A stretch of 44,309 nt of DNA from positions 91,458 through 135,766 of the forward strand of contig NHCG01000017.1 of the NCBI GenBank assembly GCA_002167715.1. Direction: 5' to 3'. Numbering within the stretch: position 1 is the first letter of the stretch; the number at the start of each line of letters is the position of its first letter. The notes under the pieces were generated by a model. The model saw only the letters and a list, made by a program, of their open reading frames with translations, searched no databases and had not been told where the DNA came from. Shown here in pieces: positions 24,981 through 34,457 of this stretch. Made by a program: the position numbers and the translations under genes. This DNA comes from Micavibrio sp. TMED27. GTDB lineage: Bacteria > Pseudomonadota > Alphaproteobacteria > Micavibrionales > Micavibrionaceae.

Positions 24981-25771
24981 AATTTATATCCTTTGGGTAT
25001 CCATAGCCGCCACTTGGTCATAAGGCTTTTGTCAGTTGCCGTTTTATCAAGCTGCGTATATCCCGTTGTAAGGTTATTCGCGCATTCGTCAATGAAGGTT
25101 TGCTCAAAACCAAGCGCTTCAGCTAGGAAGCCCAGCTTTTTGAAGAGAGCGCCATTACCGATTTGTCTTGCGTAGGCCAATAGCTTGTCGAGATCGCTTT
25201 GCTTGCCATAGAGTTGCTTGAACTCTTTCAAACAATCGACGGTATGCTGTAGGCCAGCACCGAGATAGGGATCGTCAATTATGTCGAGAATTGTTTTATA
25301 GGGATCAGAGACGCTGATTTTAATCTGGTCACGCCAGATCGTTTTTGTTCCGAATATCTGGTCTTCTGGAATGTGTTTAACGAAAAAATTAACACCTTGA
25401 TGTTCAGTATTTCCAAAGGTAGTCCGCTTACTGGTGAGTACGCAAACTGAACGGAATAATTGTTCTGTCAGCTCCCAATGCTCAAGCGCACTCCAGCCGC
25501 CCACATAGCCAGGGCTGTATAGCTCGGGCACAAGTATCCAAGGGTCTTCCAAAACTTGAGTTTTTCCCAGTGCGGTGGGTTGGACTGGTACATAGAGACC
25601 TCTGGCAACGCGCCGAAGAACGCCTTGGTTATGCCAGCCAGCCAGTAGCTTTGCTGCATGTGACCTGTCTAAATCCAGAGCTTTCATAGCATCATCAACT
25701 CGGATAGTGCCCGAGCTATGCCGCAGGACGGTAGCTAACCTTTTTTGGCGCATTGAAACTTGATTATTCAT
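24977..25771 (-). CDS. AbiEi-family antitoxin and repressor
   Basis: The 264-residue protein has an N-terminal winged helix (about 8-65, with VDDAMKALDLDRSHAAKLLA and RRVARGLYVPV) and a C-terminal domain typical of AbiEi: PWILVPELYSPGYVGGWSAL, LTSKRTTFGN, and DPYKTILDIIDDPYLGAG. The family neutralizes AbiEii and represses its own promoter through inverted repeats. A large dyad overlapping a TATAAT box lies 40-85 bases upstream of this start. Its stop overlaps the toxin start (ATGA). Confidence 0.9.
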   Translation of the reverse strand: MNNQVSMRQKRLATVLRHSSGTIRVDDAMKALDLDRSHAAKLLAGWHNQGVLRRVARGLYVPVQPTALGKTQVLEDPWILVPELYSPGYVGGWSALEHWELTEQLFRSVCVLTSKRTTFGNTEHQGVNFFVKHIPEDQIFGTKTIWRDQIKISVSDPYKTILDIIDDPYLGAGLQHTVDCLKEFKQLYGKQSDLDKLLAYARQIGNGALFKKLGFLAEALGFEQTFIDECANNLTTGYTQLDKTATDKSLMTKWRLWIPKGYKF

Positions 25772-25810
25772 GTCACTATATTAAATTACGTTAAATTCTA
25801 CTTTTTTGAG

Positions 25811-25856
25811 AATAGCATGTATCATTATATAGTACTATAAAAATATACATACTATT
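25811..25856 (-). promoter_or_regulatory. Dyad operator over the abiE promoter
   Basis: Arms AATAG-c-ATGTAT (25811-25822) and ATACAT-a-CTATT (25845-25856) are symmetric about 25,833.5. The same centre holds a perfect 12-bp palindrome, TATAGTACTATA (25828-25839). A minus-strand TATAAT (25824-25829) lies within it. AbiEi autorepression at inverted repeats is known for the family, and binding here is inferred. Confidence 0.65.
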
Positions 25857-25926
25857 CCTTAAATAATGGAAATAGATGATTTTTGGTATAGTTTCTGCCA
25901 TTTTAAATGTCCAATACCTTTGTTTT

Positions 25927-25985
25927 GTGTCTCTTAACGTGTCCTTAAACTCTGAATTTGTCCTTTAAACTTTCTTTAAGGACAC
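25927..25985. repeat. Repeated GTGTCCTTAAA-type motifs after the relaxase
   Basis: GTGTCCTTAAA (25939-25949) and TTTAAGGACAC (25975-25985) form a perfect 11-bp inverted repeat. Between them is TGTCCTTTAAA (25959-25969), and a weaker TGTGTCTCTTAA copy starts at 25,928. The last copy overlaps the relaxase stop codon. They could be a minus-strand hairpin ending the mob operon or iteron-like binding sites. Confidence 0.55.
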
Positions 25986-27316
25986 TAGATTTCCGGCTCA
26001 TGCCCACGATCTCGGTTTTTATCCCGTTTTGGCGCGGGTTTTCGCTTCTTCTCATGTTGCTCTGAGCGTTTGCGGTATTCATCCTTCAGATTACTGGATT
26101 TTCCGGTTTTTAAATCCCGGTAATCTTCAATATCCTGGCGCAACAGTTCGATTTCCAGCTCATGGGTATGGATTTCACTACGCTGACGCAGGCTGAGTTG
26201 CTGGCGTTGCTGGATATGCTTGAAAATCAGCTCGTCTTTTTCCTGGCGGTCTCGCTGGAAGGCGACAAGCGCATCTAGTTCATTTTGGCGTTTGGTTTTC
26301 TCATACTTGCCTGTAAGACGATGCCAGATACCCATAAGTCCCTTGGATAGGCGCTCTGAGCGCTCTTTTGTTTCTGTCTCCCAGCGTTTGCGATGCGCTG
26401 TTTCAAGAGATTGCCGCTCTTTGCGCTGTTCTTCCACCAATCGCTGGCGTTTGAATTCAAAGGCGGCGGAGCGTTTTTGTTTGGTTGCCTCGGCGTGGGA
26501 AAGGTGTTGCTGAAGCTTCTTGGACATATCCGCCGCTATTTGCTCTTTGGCTTGCTCAATGGATGGCAGGGTTTGCGGGTCTCCCAGCCGCTCTCGAACA
26601 TCCTTGGCCTTTACGCCAGCATATCTGGCGACTGCGTAGGCTTCGCCACGGTAATCGACTGCAACAAAGCCTCGCCGATCACCGCGAGCAAGAACAAAGC
26701 CTTTACTGAGCAGAGCCGCCGCAAAGGCGTTGCGGTTATCAGAGATCGCCCAGCTTTCCTGAAATGTCCGTTTAATGTCTTTAGGGTTCAGGCCAACACG
26801 CCGAGCTTGTTGCCATTCCTCTCGGCTGAAGTTGAGTGGATTTCGATCCTTGCGGTCAATGATGCCTGGCGGAATTTTCCAGCCATGCTCCAAATACAGC
26901 TCCCTGGATACGTCTTTCAGCTTCATTTTGTAGAATGGCAGGTTGATAGCCTTCATCTCGTCTGTGTCGATCCTCGACCAAACGACGTGGGCATGACGGC
27001 GACCTTCTTTCTCGTGAAATACGATGGCGCGGGGCTGATCTTCCAGACCGAGCTTTTGCTCTATCTGCTCGATAGCCGTTTCAAAGACCTCAATCGGCAC
27101 ACGCTCGGTAGGCGGTGGGCTGAGACTCAGGGAGAAAAAAGGCTGTTTGGCACGAGTCCCCTTGCTCACTGCATGGATTTCAATGAAGGCGGAAGGTAGG
27201 TCTTCAGACATAAACCCCCGCAGCTCGTGGATTTCGACATGCTCATTGTCTTCGGTTTTGAGCAAATGCGCGGCGAGCTGCCTGCCGCCTGAGCGCTGGC
27301 TACCCTTCAAAATCAT
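25985..27316 (-). CDS. Relaxase / mobilization nuclease (MOBP-like)
   Basis: This 443-residue relaxase should nick oriT and lead the transferred strand. The N-terminal domain includes LKGSQRSGGRQLAAHLL (3-19) and ELRGFM. The metal-binding histidine motif HEKEGRRHAHVVW (101-113) follows. I cannot point with confidence to the catalytic tyrosine. The rest is a long charged coiled coil (about 255-420) with a basic tail. It lies two bases downstream of mobC in one operon. The coupling protein is encoded at the opposite end of the element. Confidence 0.9.
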   Translation of the reverse strand: MILKGSQRSGGRQLAAHLLKTEDNEHVEIHELRGFMSEDLPSAFIEIHAVSKGTRAKQPFFSLSLSPPPTERVPIEVFETAIEQIEQKLGLEDQPRAIVFHEKEGRRHAHVVWSRIDTDEMKAINLPFYKMKLKDVSRELYLEHGWKIPPGIIDRKDRNPLNFSREEWQQARRVGLNPKDIKRTFQESWAISDNRNAFAAALLSKGFVLARGDRRGFVAVDYRGEAYAVARYAGVKAKDVRERLGDPQTLPSIEQAKEQIAADMSKKLQQHLSHAEATKQKRSAAFEFKRQRLVEEQRKERQSLETAHRKRWETETKERSERLSKGLMGIWHRLTGKYEKTKRQNELDALVAFQRDRQEKDELIFKHIQQRQQLSLRQRSEIHTHELEIELLRQDIEDYRDLKTGKSSNLKDEYRKRSEQHEKKRKPAPKRDKNRDRGHEPEI

Positions 27317-27318
27317 GG

Positions 27319-27723
27319 CTACACCTCCGAGGAGTAATAGCCCAATGCCTGCATAAGCAACATGCGCATGGCTCGCACATCGTCACAGGCGGTTTGTAGT
27401 GCCTTTTCGGTATCTGGCGTGACAGGTAAAGAGCCGGAATTGGCTGCTTTAGCGAGTTGGTTGACGTTGCTGGCAAGACGGGACTCGCCAAGCTTGCCCA
27501 ACAGCTCACCCAAGGCTTTTTCATCCTTGAGGGGCTTTCTGGTACGGCTGCGCCGTCTTCTGGGCTTCCGTTTGTTGCCTAACAGCTTTTTGCGGATATA
27601 AGCGCCTAGCGGCTCATCTCCGGCTTCCTGTTCTAATGCAGCACGCTCTTCGAAAGTAAGCCTGAGCGAGAATGGGGTTGGTATCTTGTTGTTTTTATTG
27701 GAATTTAGAGGAGGTGTGTTCAT
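27319..27723 (-). CDS. mobC: MobC-like relaxosome accessory protein
   Basis: This 134-residue DNA-binding protein helps the relaxase open oriT. FSLRLTFEERAALEQEAGD (18-36) is the ribbon-helix-helix type start, and YIRKKLL follows. A strongly basic stretch (RKPRRRRSRTRK) precedes the MobC-type helical region (LGELLGKLGESRLASNVNQL). AGGAGG lies upstream of the ATG. Its stop is immediately followed by the relaxase ATG. Confidence 0.85.
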   Translation of the reverse strand: MNTPPLNSNKNNKIPTPFSLRLTFEERAALEQEAGDEPLGAYIRKKLLGNKRKPRRRRSRTRKPLKDEKALGELLGKLGESRLASNVNQLAKAANSGSLPVTPDTEKALQTACDDVRAMRMLLMQALGYYSSEV

Positions 27724-27840
27724 TACGCCACCTCCTTGAAGAATGGCGCATATTTCTTGAGAAACTCATTCCATTCCTCTAGTGTCTGGAAAAGGCGGTT
27801 CGAAGTTTCTCCTCCGAAGTGCGCCATTATTTCTTAAACC
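27724..27840. other. Candidate oriT and right attachment region
   Basis: Directly upstream of mobC is a perfect 9-bp inverted pair, AATGGCGCA (27742-27750) and TGCGCCATT (27820-27828), 69 bases apart. The right copy is part of a degenerate tRNA-Arg 3' end: GGTTCGAA (27797-27804), TCCTCCG (27810-27816) and GCGCCATT (27821-27828). Position next to mobC fits oriT, and similarity to attL fits attR. Both are inferences. Confidence 0.45.
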
Positions 27841-28098
27841 ATTTCTCATATTTCATTCAGCATTTTCATCTAAAAATCTTACGTATTCCAGATTTTGATA
27901 TACTTAAATATTTCTGGCCCACTAGAGATTTATTGGCTTTCATATCGTCCCAATACAGCAAGCCCATTTACACAGCATGTTAGGGTTTTCTTATTAAATT
28001 TATACTATAGTATTTAAATATCACTACCATAGGAATATGAGAGAAATTTTATGCTAGAGTGCTATGATTTTGAAATTCATAGCGTGATAGGGAATTAG
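27841..28098 (+). promoter_or_regulatory. AT-rich upstream region of the response-regulator gene
   Basis: The sequence is much more AT-rich than the element, consistent with host DNA. A perfect 12-bp palindrome, ATACTATAGTAT, lies at 28002-28013, about 85 bases before the start codon, and could be an operator. No gene is visible. Confidence 0.4.
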
Positions 28099-29013
28099 AT
28101 GCAGCAGACTACTAAACGTTTAAACAATTCTAATATACTTGCAGTAGAAGACGACGAAGTTGCAATGAGCTTTTTAGAAGCGCAGATTGAAGATCTAGGG
28201 CAAACAGTTATTAAGGCCTCTAATGGTCAGGATGCCGTCGATATACTTAAGACCCGCTATAATGAAATCGATGTCATTGTCATGGACCGTAAAATGCCAA
28301 TTATGGATGGTCTATCAGCAGTTAAGCACATTAAAGCAGATCCTTTTTTGAAAAACATTCCAATCATAATGGTGACTGGTGCTGATTCTCAATCTGAAAT
28401 AAAAGAAGGTTTAGAATCTGGAGTTTATTACTATCTTACTAAACCAACAAAACCTGAAATGCTAAAGTCTGTTCTTTATGCTGCTATCAGAGAAGCCGAT
28501 AGAACACGTTTACTTTTAGAAGAGCTTAGTAAACATAAGGCTAGTTTTGGGCTCATCAGCGAAGTTGGCTTTACTTACAAGACACTTGATGAGGCTTGCA
28601 ATCTTACAGCATTCATCGCCAACTGTTACCCCGATCCAGAGAGAGTAATAACGGGGATAGGGGAGCTTCTAGTGAATGCTGTTGAACATGGTAATGCTGG
28701 TATTGGGTACGAACAGAAAACACATCTTCTCAAAGAAGGGCTCTGGCAGGATGAAATTCAAAAACGTTTAGCTAAACCGGATATTTCTAAGAAGCAAGTT
28801 GAGGTTACCCTTAGGAAAGCACATGATTCTATCGTTCTTATCGTAAAGGACGAGGGGAGTGGTTTTAACTGGCAGGACTACCTGAGTTTTGATCCAAGCC
28901 GTGCAACGGATAGTCACGGGCGAGGGATCGCGCATGCAAATCTGTTATGCTTTGATATGTTGGAATATAACGAGGAAGGCAATGTTGCGATAGCTAAATG
29001 CAATGTTGATTAG
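28099..29013 (+). CDS. Response regulator with HATPase output domain
   Basis: This 304-residue protein has a receiver domain (1-130) with phospho-acceptor D63 (VIVMDRKMP), acidic pair EDD (17-19) and the switch K in YYLTKPT. A C-terminal GHKL ATPase of the anti-sigma/RsbW type follows: ELLVNAVEHGN (N box), DEGSGFNW and HGRGIAHANLL (G boxes). It probably controls a partner-switching protein rather than DNA. The convergent hybrid kinase ends 27 bases away and carries an HPt domain that could phosphorylate D63. Confidence 0.92.
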   Translation: MQQTTKRLNNSNILAVEDDEVAMSFLEAQIEDLGQTVIKASNGQDAVDILKTRYNEIDVIVMDRKMPIMDGLSAVKHIKADPFLKNIPIIMVTGADSQSEIKEGLESGVYYYLTKPTKPEMLKSVLYAAIREADRTRLLLEELSKHKASFGLISEVGFTYKTLDEACNLTAFIANCYPDPERVITGIGELLVNAVEHGNAGIGYEQKTHLLKEGLWQDEIQKRLAKPDISKKQVEVTLRKAHDSIVLIVKDEGSGFNWQDYLSFDPSRATDSHGRGIAHANLLCFDMLEYNEEGNVAIAKCNVD

Positions 29014-29040
29014 TTTTTTCAAGCAGCACAGCAAATTTAA

Positions 29041-31824
29041 TTAGACTGCTCTCAGTTCTTTATCCGAGATCGTCAGAAGTGGCATCAACTCATTACAAAG
29101 ACTACGAAGTTTATCAAGCGTTTCTTGCGGTAACGGGTCATCACTTGCTTCATATTGCTTTGTAATTTGCTCAATCTCTTTGGCAAGCTCAGATAACATG
29201 ATAGCGCCCATTTGCTTGCTTGATGACTTCAATGTATGTGCTGGCCTGATCATTTCGTCAATATTCATATCCTCAATAGCCTCAAGGATCTCGCTTATAT
29301 AATCAGTGCTATTTTTAAAATAGACATCTATCATCTGCTTATATTTGCCTTTAAGGATACCCTTTGCCTCTTCAACAGCCTCTATATCAATAACACCCGT
29401 TGAAGGAAGTTCTTCGTTATGCTCTTGAGCCGTATCTGTAACATGCTCGATTGGCTGCTCTGGCTCATCTGATAAAATCATCATATGAACATATTCTCGC
29501 AATTTCTTACGGCGGACTGGCTTAGCTAAGTAATCATCCATACCAGCTGAAAGGCATTTTTCACGATCACCTTTCATTGCATTTGCGGTTAGCGCCAGAA
29601 TTTTAACCTCTTGTACATTCCCACTTTTCATTAAGGATTTTATTTTTGTTGAAGCTTCATAGCCGTCCATTTCGGGCATCAGGCAGTCCATTATAATTAG
29701 GTCATATTGATCCTTTAAAACTGCAGCAACGGCTTCCTTACCGTTATTCACCATTGTAACATCGACCTTCATTTCATCCAGAATTTCCTGCATAAAATAA
29801 CTATTCACTAAGTTATCTTCTGCAACTAGAATTTTTCTGCCTTCTAAGCCTTTGTTGTAATCAATTTCCAATTTATTAGTGTTATATTCACCGGCTTCTA
29901 ATTCGATAAATTCATTAGTTCTCCCTGTACGATATTCGCTCCAGATATAAGACAAAGATTTAAGAAGATTGTGGTGTGTTATAGGCTTACTTAAATATGC
30001 ACTAAAGCCTTTTTGAACAAATTTTTCATTAGCAAGAGGATTGCCTGCACCGGTCAAGAGAATAAGGCATGCACTTGAAAGTTCGGTGGTATCTTTTATA
30101 GCCGCAGCAAGCCCATCACCGCTCATTTCTGGCATTAGGTAATCTATAAGGACAATATCATACGGTTTATTTTGTGCATGAGCTTCCAACATCTTCTTGA
30201 GCGCTTCATCACCAGACGTCACATAATCACAGCTAATGGATCTCGCTTTTAACTGTTCTTGGATAACACTGCCTACGATTTCTAAATCATCAACAACAAG
30301 TATACGTGTTGTTTCTAAGTCAGTATATTTTGTTTGATTGCCTTTGCCACTAACACGTTTGAACGGTATATCAATCCAAAATGTCGCGCCTTTGCCTTCC
30401 TCACTATCAACCCCAATATTACCGCCCATATGCTCAACCAAGTTTTTACAAATAGCTAAACCTAAACCTGTACCACCATATTTTCTTGTGGTTGAGCCAT
30501 CTGCTTGAACGAAGCTATCAAAAATAGTTTTTTGCCCCTTTTTACTTAAGCCAATACCTGTGTCGGTAATCGAAATGCGTAAGGATGTTTTATCCTGAGC
30601 CTCAATCTCAGCATTATTGTTGTTGGCAATATGAAGAACAATATAACCATTATTGGTAAATTTTATCGCGTTACTCAACAGGTTTCCGATAACTTGCCTT
30701 ATACGAACAGGGTCACCATAGACCCATTTTGGTGCAGATGGATCAAAACGAACCAATATCTCAATTGCTTTATCGCTAGCTTTCACGGCATAGAGTTGAA
30801 CGATTTCATCTGCCATATCCACTAAATTCATTTCAATAGATTCAAGCTCTATCTTATTTGCTTCTATCTTTGAGAAGTCCAAAATATCATCGATAATATG
30901 CTGAAGTGTTTCGCCTGAATTTATAATTGTTTTTGCGTAACCACTTACCTGCTTACCGTTGGGTGCGTTGAGAATAAGTTCAGCCATTCCCAAAATACCA
31001 TTCATCGGCGTTCTTATTTCATGGCTCATCGTTGCCAAAAACTGTCCCTTAAGCATATTAGCATTGTCTGCAGCTTCACGTGCCTCTATAAGCTCTATAT
31101 CTCGCTTTTCAATCTCATTAAGCATGGTATTGAACGAATCAACCAGCACACCGATTTCATCATTACTCTGCTTAACGGCTCTTAATCCGTAATCTTTTTT
31201 CTCGGCGAGTTTCATTGCTACCTTTGATAATGATAACACAGGCCCTGTAAAATAATTCTGGAAGCGTATTGCAAGTAAATAGCTCAAAAACACAGCAGAA
31301 AGCATACTTAGAACCATAATAATCAGATCAAAAATAAAATATTTATGTTCTTCTGATAGGTCATATAGCAAGAAAATGTGACCAAATGCTCTGTCTCTGT
31401 CCTTAATTTCATGAATATAACTAACATTCGTTAGATTACTTTTAGATTGAACAAACTCTTTTCGTTTGGGACATATTGTATAGCCACTCTGTCCATTGTC
31501 GCCTAAGTAATTGTAATGTGAAAAAAGCCTATTATTATCATCATAGATACATATTTGTTTATATGAACTATCGAAAGAGAATGCCTCTAATATACTTGTC
31601 GCGGCTTCGCTATCATAGAAATCCAATGGGCCAGCAACATTTTTACCTATCATGTCTGCCGTCAAATCAATTTTATCCGTGACCTTTTCACGTAAGAATA
31701 TGTAGCTACTTATAAGTTGGATTGTGAAAGAGAATGCAAGCAATACAAAAGTGATACCCATTATAACCTTAATGAGTTTCACCCTGAGAGTTTCATTAGA
31801 TTTTAAAATCTGTTCAGTAGCCAT
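29041..31824 (-). CDS. CHASE8 hybrid sensor histidine kinase (BarA-like layout)
   Basis: The 927-residue protein has two membrane helices (about 18-42 and 163-187) flanking a periplasmic CHASE8-like sensor ([19 protein letters not shown]). HAMP (about 188-240), HisKA with H268 ([10 protein letters not shown]) and an HATPase domain ([18 protein letters not shown]) follow. Two receivers come next ([11 protein letters not shown] and [11 protein letters not shown] carry the aspartates), and a C-terminal HPt has [11 protein letters not shown]. It is the last gene of an operon with a TonB receptor and YfiR. CHASE8 domains are the partners of YfiR-type periplasmic regulators. Confidence 0.93.
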   Translation of the reverse strand: MATEQILKSNETLRVKLIKVIMGITFVLLAFSFTIQLISSYIFLREKVTDKIDLTADMIGKNVAGPLDFYDSEAATSILEAFSFDSSYKQICIYDDNNRLFSHYNYLGDNGQSGYTICPKRKEFVQSKSNLTNVSYIHEIKDRDRAFGHIFLLYDLSEEHKYFIFDLIIMVLSMLSAVFLSYLLAIRFQNYFTGPVLSLSKVAMKLAEKKDYGLRAVKQSNDEIGVLVDSFNTMLNEIEKRDIELIEAREAADNANMLKGQFLATMSHEIRTPMNGILGMAELILNAPNGKQVSGYAKTIINSGETLQHIIDDILDFSKIEANKIELESIEMNLVDMADEIVQLYAVKASDKAIEILVRFDPSAPKWVYGDPVRIRQVIGNLLSNAIKFTNNGYIVLHIANNNNAEIEAQDKTSLRISITDTGIGLSKKGQKTIFDSFVQADGSTTRKYGGTGLGLAICKNLVEHMGGNIGVDSEEGKGATFWIDIPFKRVSGKGNQTKYTDLETTRILVVDDLEIVGSVIQEQLKARSISCDYVTSGDEALKKMLEAHAQNKPYDIVLIDYLMPEMSGDGLAAAIKDTTELSSACLILLTGAGNPLANEKFVQKGFSAYLSKPITHHNLLKSLSYIWSEYRTGRTNEFIELEAGEYNTNKLEIDYNKGLEGRKILVAEDNLVNSYFMQEILDEMKVDVTMVNNGKEAVAAVLKDQYDLIIMDCLMPEMDGYEASTKIKSLMKSGNVQEVKILALTANAMKGDREKCLSAGMDDYLAKPVRRKKLREYVHMMILSDEPEQPIEHVTDTAQEHNEELPSTGVIDIEAVEEAKGILKGKYKQMIDVYFKNSTDYISEILEAIEDMNIDEMIRPAHTLKSSSKQMGAIMLSELAKEIEQITKQYEASDDPLPQETLDKLRSLCNELMPLLTISDKELRAV

Positions 31825-31834
31825 ATATAGCCTG

Positions 31835-32368
31835 TCACTTAACTTCTTTCGCTACATTTAATAAACGCGAACTAATTTTCAGCCCAGATGATATAGCAGA
31901 CGTTCTATTTATGATTAGCTTAACACGTGCGCCATGCATTATCATTTCAATATGTGCCCCATAATCAGATGCGCCCTCTAAATCCGTTACAATCAGAGTA
32001 TTTGTGTCGATTTTATCTATCACTAGTTTTTGACGTGAAAAGAGGATGTGACAGCTAACATTTATTTCATCTAAATCATTAAAATACTTCACACTGTATT
32101 GAATATTGCGCTTACTATTTTGCTTATCTTTAATGATATCCAGAATATCATCAAAATTATGATTTCCAACGATACATATGCGCGCGCGCGTGCCTTCATT
32201 AATTGAATATGGCTCTGGCCAATCAATATAATCAATAAAGCGGAATAAAAAAGCCGCTTTAATAAGCTCAACTTTATTCTGAGCCATAGCATTAGAAACT
32301 GGCATAGTGATGCATATCGCTAACAGCGCTATAAATATTCTAATATATGGCCTTGCTGAAATTTGCAA
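31835..32368 (-). CDS. YfiR-family periplasmic protein (DUF4154)
   Basis: This 177-residue protein has a signal peptide (cleavage near AMAQN, about 30). The YfiR pattern includes [40 protein letters not shown] and the C-terminal [15 protein letters not shown]. YfiR holds the CHASE8-GGDEF enzyme YfiN inactive in Pseudomonas. Here the adjacent partner is the CHASE8 hybrid kinase, 10 bases downstream, so it probably gates kinase activity. It starts two bases after the TonB receptor stop. Confidence 0.92.
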   Translation of the reverse strand: MQISARPYIRIFIALLAICITMPVSNAMAQNKVELIKAAFLFRFIDYIDWPEPYSINEGTRARICIVGNHNFDDILDIIKDKQNSKRNIQYSVKYFNDLDEINVSCHILFSRQKLVIDKIDTNTLIVTDLEGASDYGAHIEMIMHGARVKLIINRTSAISSGLKISSRLLNVAKEVK

Positions 32369-32370
32369 AA

Positions 32371-34359
32371 TTAGAACCTCACCGTCAAACGCCCGTAAAA
32401 CGCACGGCCTGATTTAATTTTTATAGAATTGATATTATTTTGAGTTAAATCTGGGAAACGAATGTCTTCATCAAGCACATTGTCGACAAAAAAAGTAAAT
32501 TTCGTTTCTGGAATTTCGTCATGAAAATTAAGAGCCTTATTCATATCCACGTTCGCATTAAATGTCATGAGGTGATATGACTGAGGATCAGGGTTATTTT
32601 CAGGTATAGTATAAAACTCACTGAGCTTTGCTGGGTCACTAAAGTAGCTATCATATAACGATAGCGTTATACCATTGTCAGTATCATAGCTGACTCCAGC
32701 TTTCGCCATCAATTCAGGCGTGTATGTCGTTTGCTCTAAGCCTAAATGATTTTCGTTCTCCTGATAGGTGATATTGCCTGTGAAAGAAAGCCCATTATTA
32801 AAATTATGCTTTAATTCAAATTCCACACCTTCAGACTGTAATGAACCCGAGTTATCATAGTTTATAGGAAAAGAGTTCACGCGCGTGATGGCGTCCGAAA
32901 AATCACTATGAAATAATGTAAGCGCGGCAGATGTATCTGGGTCGGTGTAAAACAAGGATAATTCGGTCGCTTCTACACGTTCCGGCTTTAAGTTGTAGTT
33001 ACCTTGAATAATGTTGGGCACATTAATAATAGTTTCAATTTGATAGGGTGATCTAAAAGCCTGTCCATATAAGAGCTTAGCACCCCAGTTTTGGTTAAAG
33101 TCGTAAACTGATGCAAGCCGTGGTGAGAAACGTCGATCATGTTCTTCCGATTTATTTAATTGTAAACCTCCAACAAATTTAAGGTTATTAAAAGGTCTGT
33201 ATTCCACTTGGGCGTATGAATTATACCAATCAGTCCCCCCAGTTGTTCCAACAATATCTGTTTCGTGACTTTCATAAGAAGCGCCAAGCATTAATGAAAC
33301 ACTATCTGTAACATCACCTATAGCGCTCAAATCAAAAAGAATATCATTCGCAGCGATATCATTTCCACCACCCGCATTTGAATCGTTCAGGAGGCGGTTA
33401 TATGTAACATGTCCTTCAAGCTCCCAATCCTTATTTATTTCATGCTTATAACCAAGGTCGGCCATGGTTGTATAAAATGAGCGCGCATTCACAGACGTTG
33501 CTATCGCGGCCCCGTTAAGAGCTTCTAATTTTGAGCGCCCATGAAAAATGTTAGCTGTAAAGTTAGAGGCTTGTGCACTTAACATCACACTGTAATCATC
33601 TTGAAGAGACTTCATACTGGATTCCTGCCCAAAAAAGTCGACCACACGGCCACTCCAACCATCAGCGTTGCTACCTTTTGCACCAAGAACTATACTCACA
33701 TCATCATTTTCTATTGATGTTGCTGCATCTACTGCTTTTGCACCTAATGAGCCAAAAGTTAGGCTCACTTCGTTCTTATCAAGTTTATCACTTGTTTTCG
33801 TAACAACGTTAATCACACCTGATACAGCATTTGATCCATATAAGATGGAACTGGGCCCTCGAACAATTTCAATATGATTAATTACATTTATAGGAAATGT
33901 TCGTAAAAAGGTCAGCATAGTTCCACCCGTAAAGCTGTCACGAATGGGGCGGCCATTTATCAGAAATAAAACTCTATTATTAATGATATCGAAATTTTGG
34001 CCGCGAATAGTCACGTTATTCTCAGGTAGGAAAGAAGAGCCAATTGTCTGAATACTCGTTTGACGGTCAAGAATATCAATAAGATTATTTGCGCCATAAC
34101 GCTCAATTTCATCAGCAGTTACAACTGTGACAATTGCTGGCGCATCTGTAATTTTTTCATTTTTCTTTGAAGCTACGGATACTGTAGTATCAGCAAGCGC
34201 CTCTATATTCATAGCTATAAGGTCTTCAATTACATCTTCAGGGTGACTTTTCGGATCAAGAATATCTTCGGCTAATGCATCACCTGCACATATAGACACC
34301 GGCATAGCTACAGCCATGCACACACATAATAGTCTTAGATTCCAGAATTTACCCATCAT
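32371..34359 (-). CDS. TonB-dependent outer-membrane receptor
   Basis: This 662-residue receptor should take up or sense an extracellular ligand. The ATG at 34,359 follows GAGG with good spacing and begins a signal peptide (about 1-30); the frame extends 31 codons further upstream without support. The plug domain shows DAPAIVTVVTADEIERYGAN, NNVTIRG and IEIVRGPSSILYGSNAVSGV. The barrel ends in an aromatic residue (LTVRF). It leads the operon with YfiR and the hybrid kinase, which suggests a ligand-sensing chain from outer membrane to cytoplasm. The substrate is unknown. Confidence 0.92.
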   Translation of the reverse strand: MMGKFWNLRLLCVCMAVAMPVSICAGDALAEDILDPKSHPEDVIEDLIAMNIEALADTTVSVASKKNEKITDAPAIVTVVTADEIERYGANNLIDILDRQTSIQTIGSSFLPENNVTIRGQNFDIINNRVLFLINGRPIRDSFTGGTMLTFLRTFPINVINHIEIVRGPSSILYGSNAVSGVINVVTKTSDKLDKNEVSLTFGSLGAKAVDAATSIENDDVSIVLGAKGSNADGWSGRVVDFFGQESSMKSLQDDYSVMLSAQASNFTANIFHGRSKLEALNGAAIATSVNARSFYTTMADLGYKHEINKDWELEGHVTYNRLLNDSNAGGGNDIAANDILFDLSAIGDVTDSVSLMLGASYESHETDIVGTTGGTDWYNSYAQVEYRPFNNLKFVGGLQLNKSEEHDRRFSPRLASVYDFNQNWGAKLLYGQAFRSPYQIETIINVPNIIQGNYNLKPERVEATELSLFYTDPDTSAALTLFHSDFSDAITRVNSFPINYDNSGSLQSEGVEFELKHNFNNGLSFTGNITYQENENHLGLEQTTYTPELMAKAGVSYDTDNGITLSLYDSYFSDPAKLSEFYTIPENNPDPQSYHLMTFNANVDMNKALNFHDEIPETKFTFFVDNVLDEDIRFPDLTQNNINSIKIKSGRAFYGRLTVRF

Positions 34360-34457
34360 ATACTGCCTCATAATATCTACGCATTGGGTAGAGAGTAATG
34401 AAAAATAAGACCTATTTTGAGTCTTAATCCCCACAACTACAGATGTATTCACATAAA

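Larger units (their letters stand above)
372..27828. mobile_element. Integrative mobilizable element in tRNA-Arg
   Basis: The left boundary is the tRNA-Arg 3' half, where the serine recombinase terminates. The right boundary is inferred at a degenerate copy of the same sequence next to mobC. The interior contains a recombinase, a coupling protein, ArdA, a relaxase, MobC, a type I R-M system, a TIR/SLOG cluster and AbiE. There are no VirB/Tra mating-pair genes, so the element should need a helper for transfer. The left edge is well supported. The right edge could be off by tens of bases or could lie elsewhere in 27,724-28,098. Confidence 0.75.

Noticed and set aside
26393-27199. A 268-codon open frame antisense to the relaxase
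   Set aside because: It covers the relaxase histidine motif on the other strand and has no family signature or ribosome site.
32170-32192. A run of alternating CG inside yfiR, considered as a phase-variable or Z-DNA tract
   Set aside because: The repeat is only about five CG units long and is explained by R-A-R codons. A length change would be speculative.
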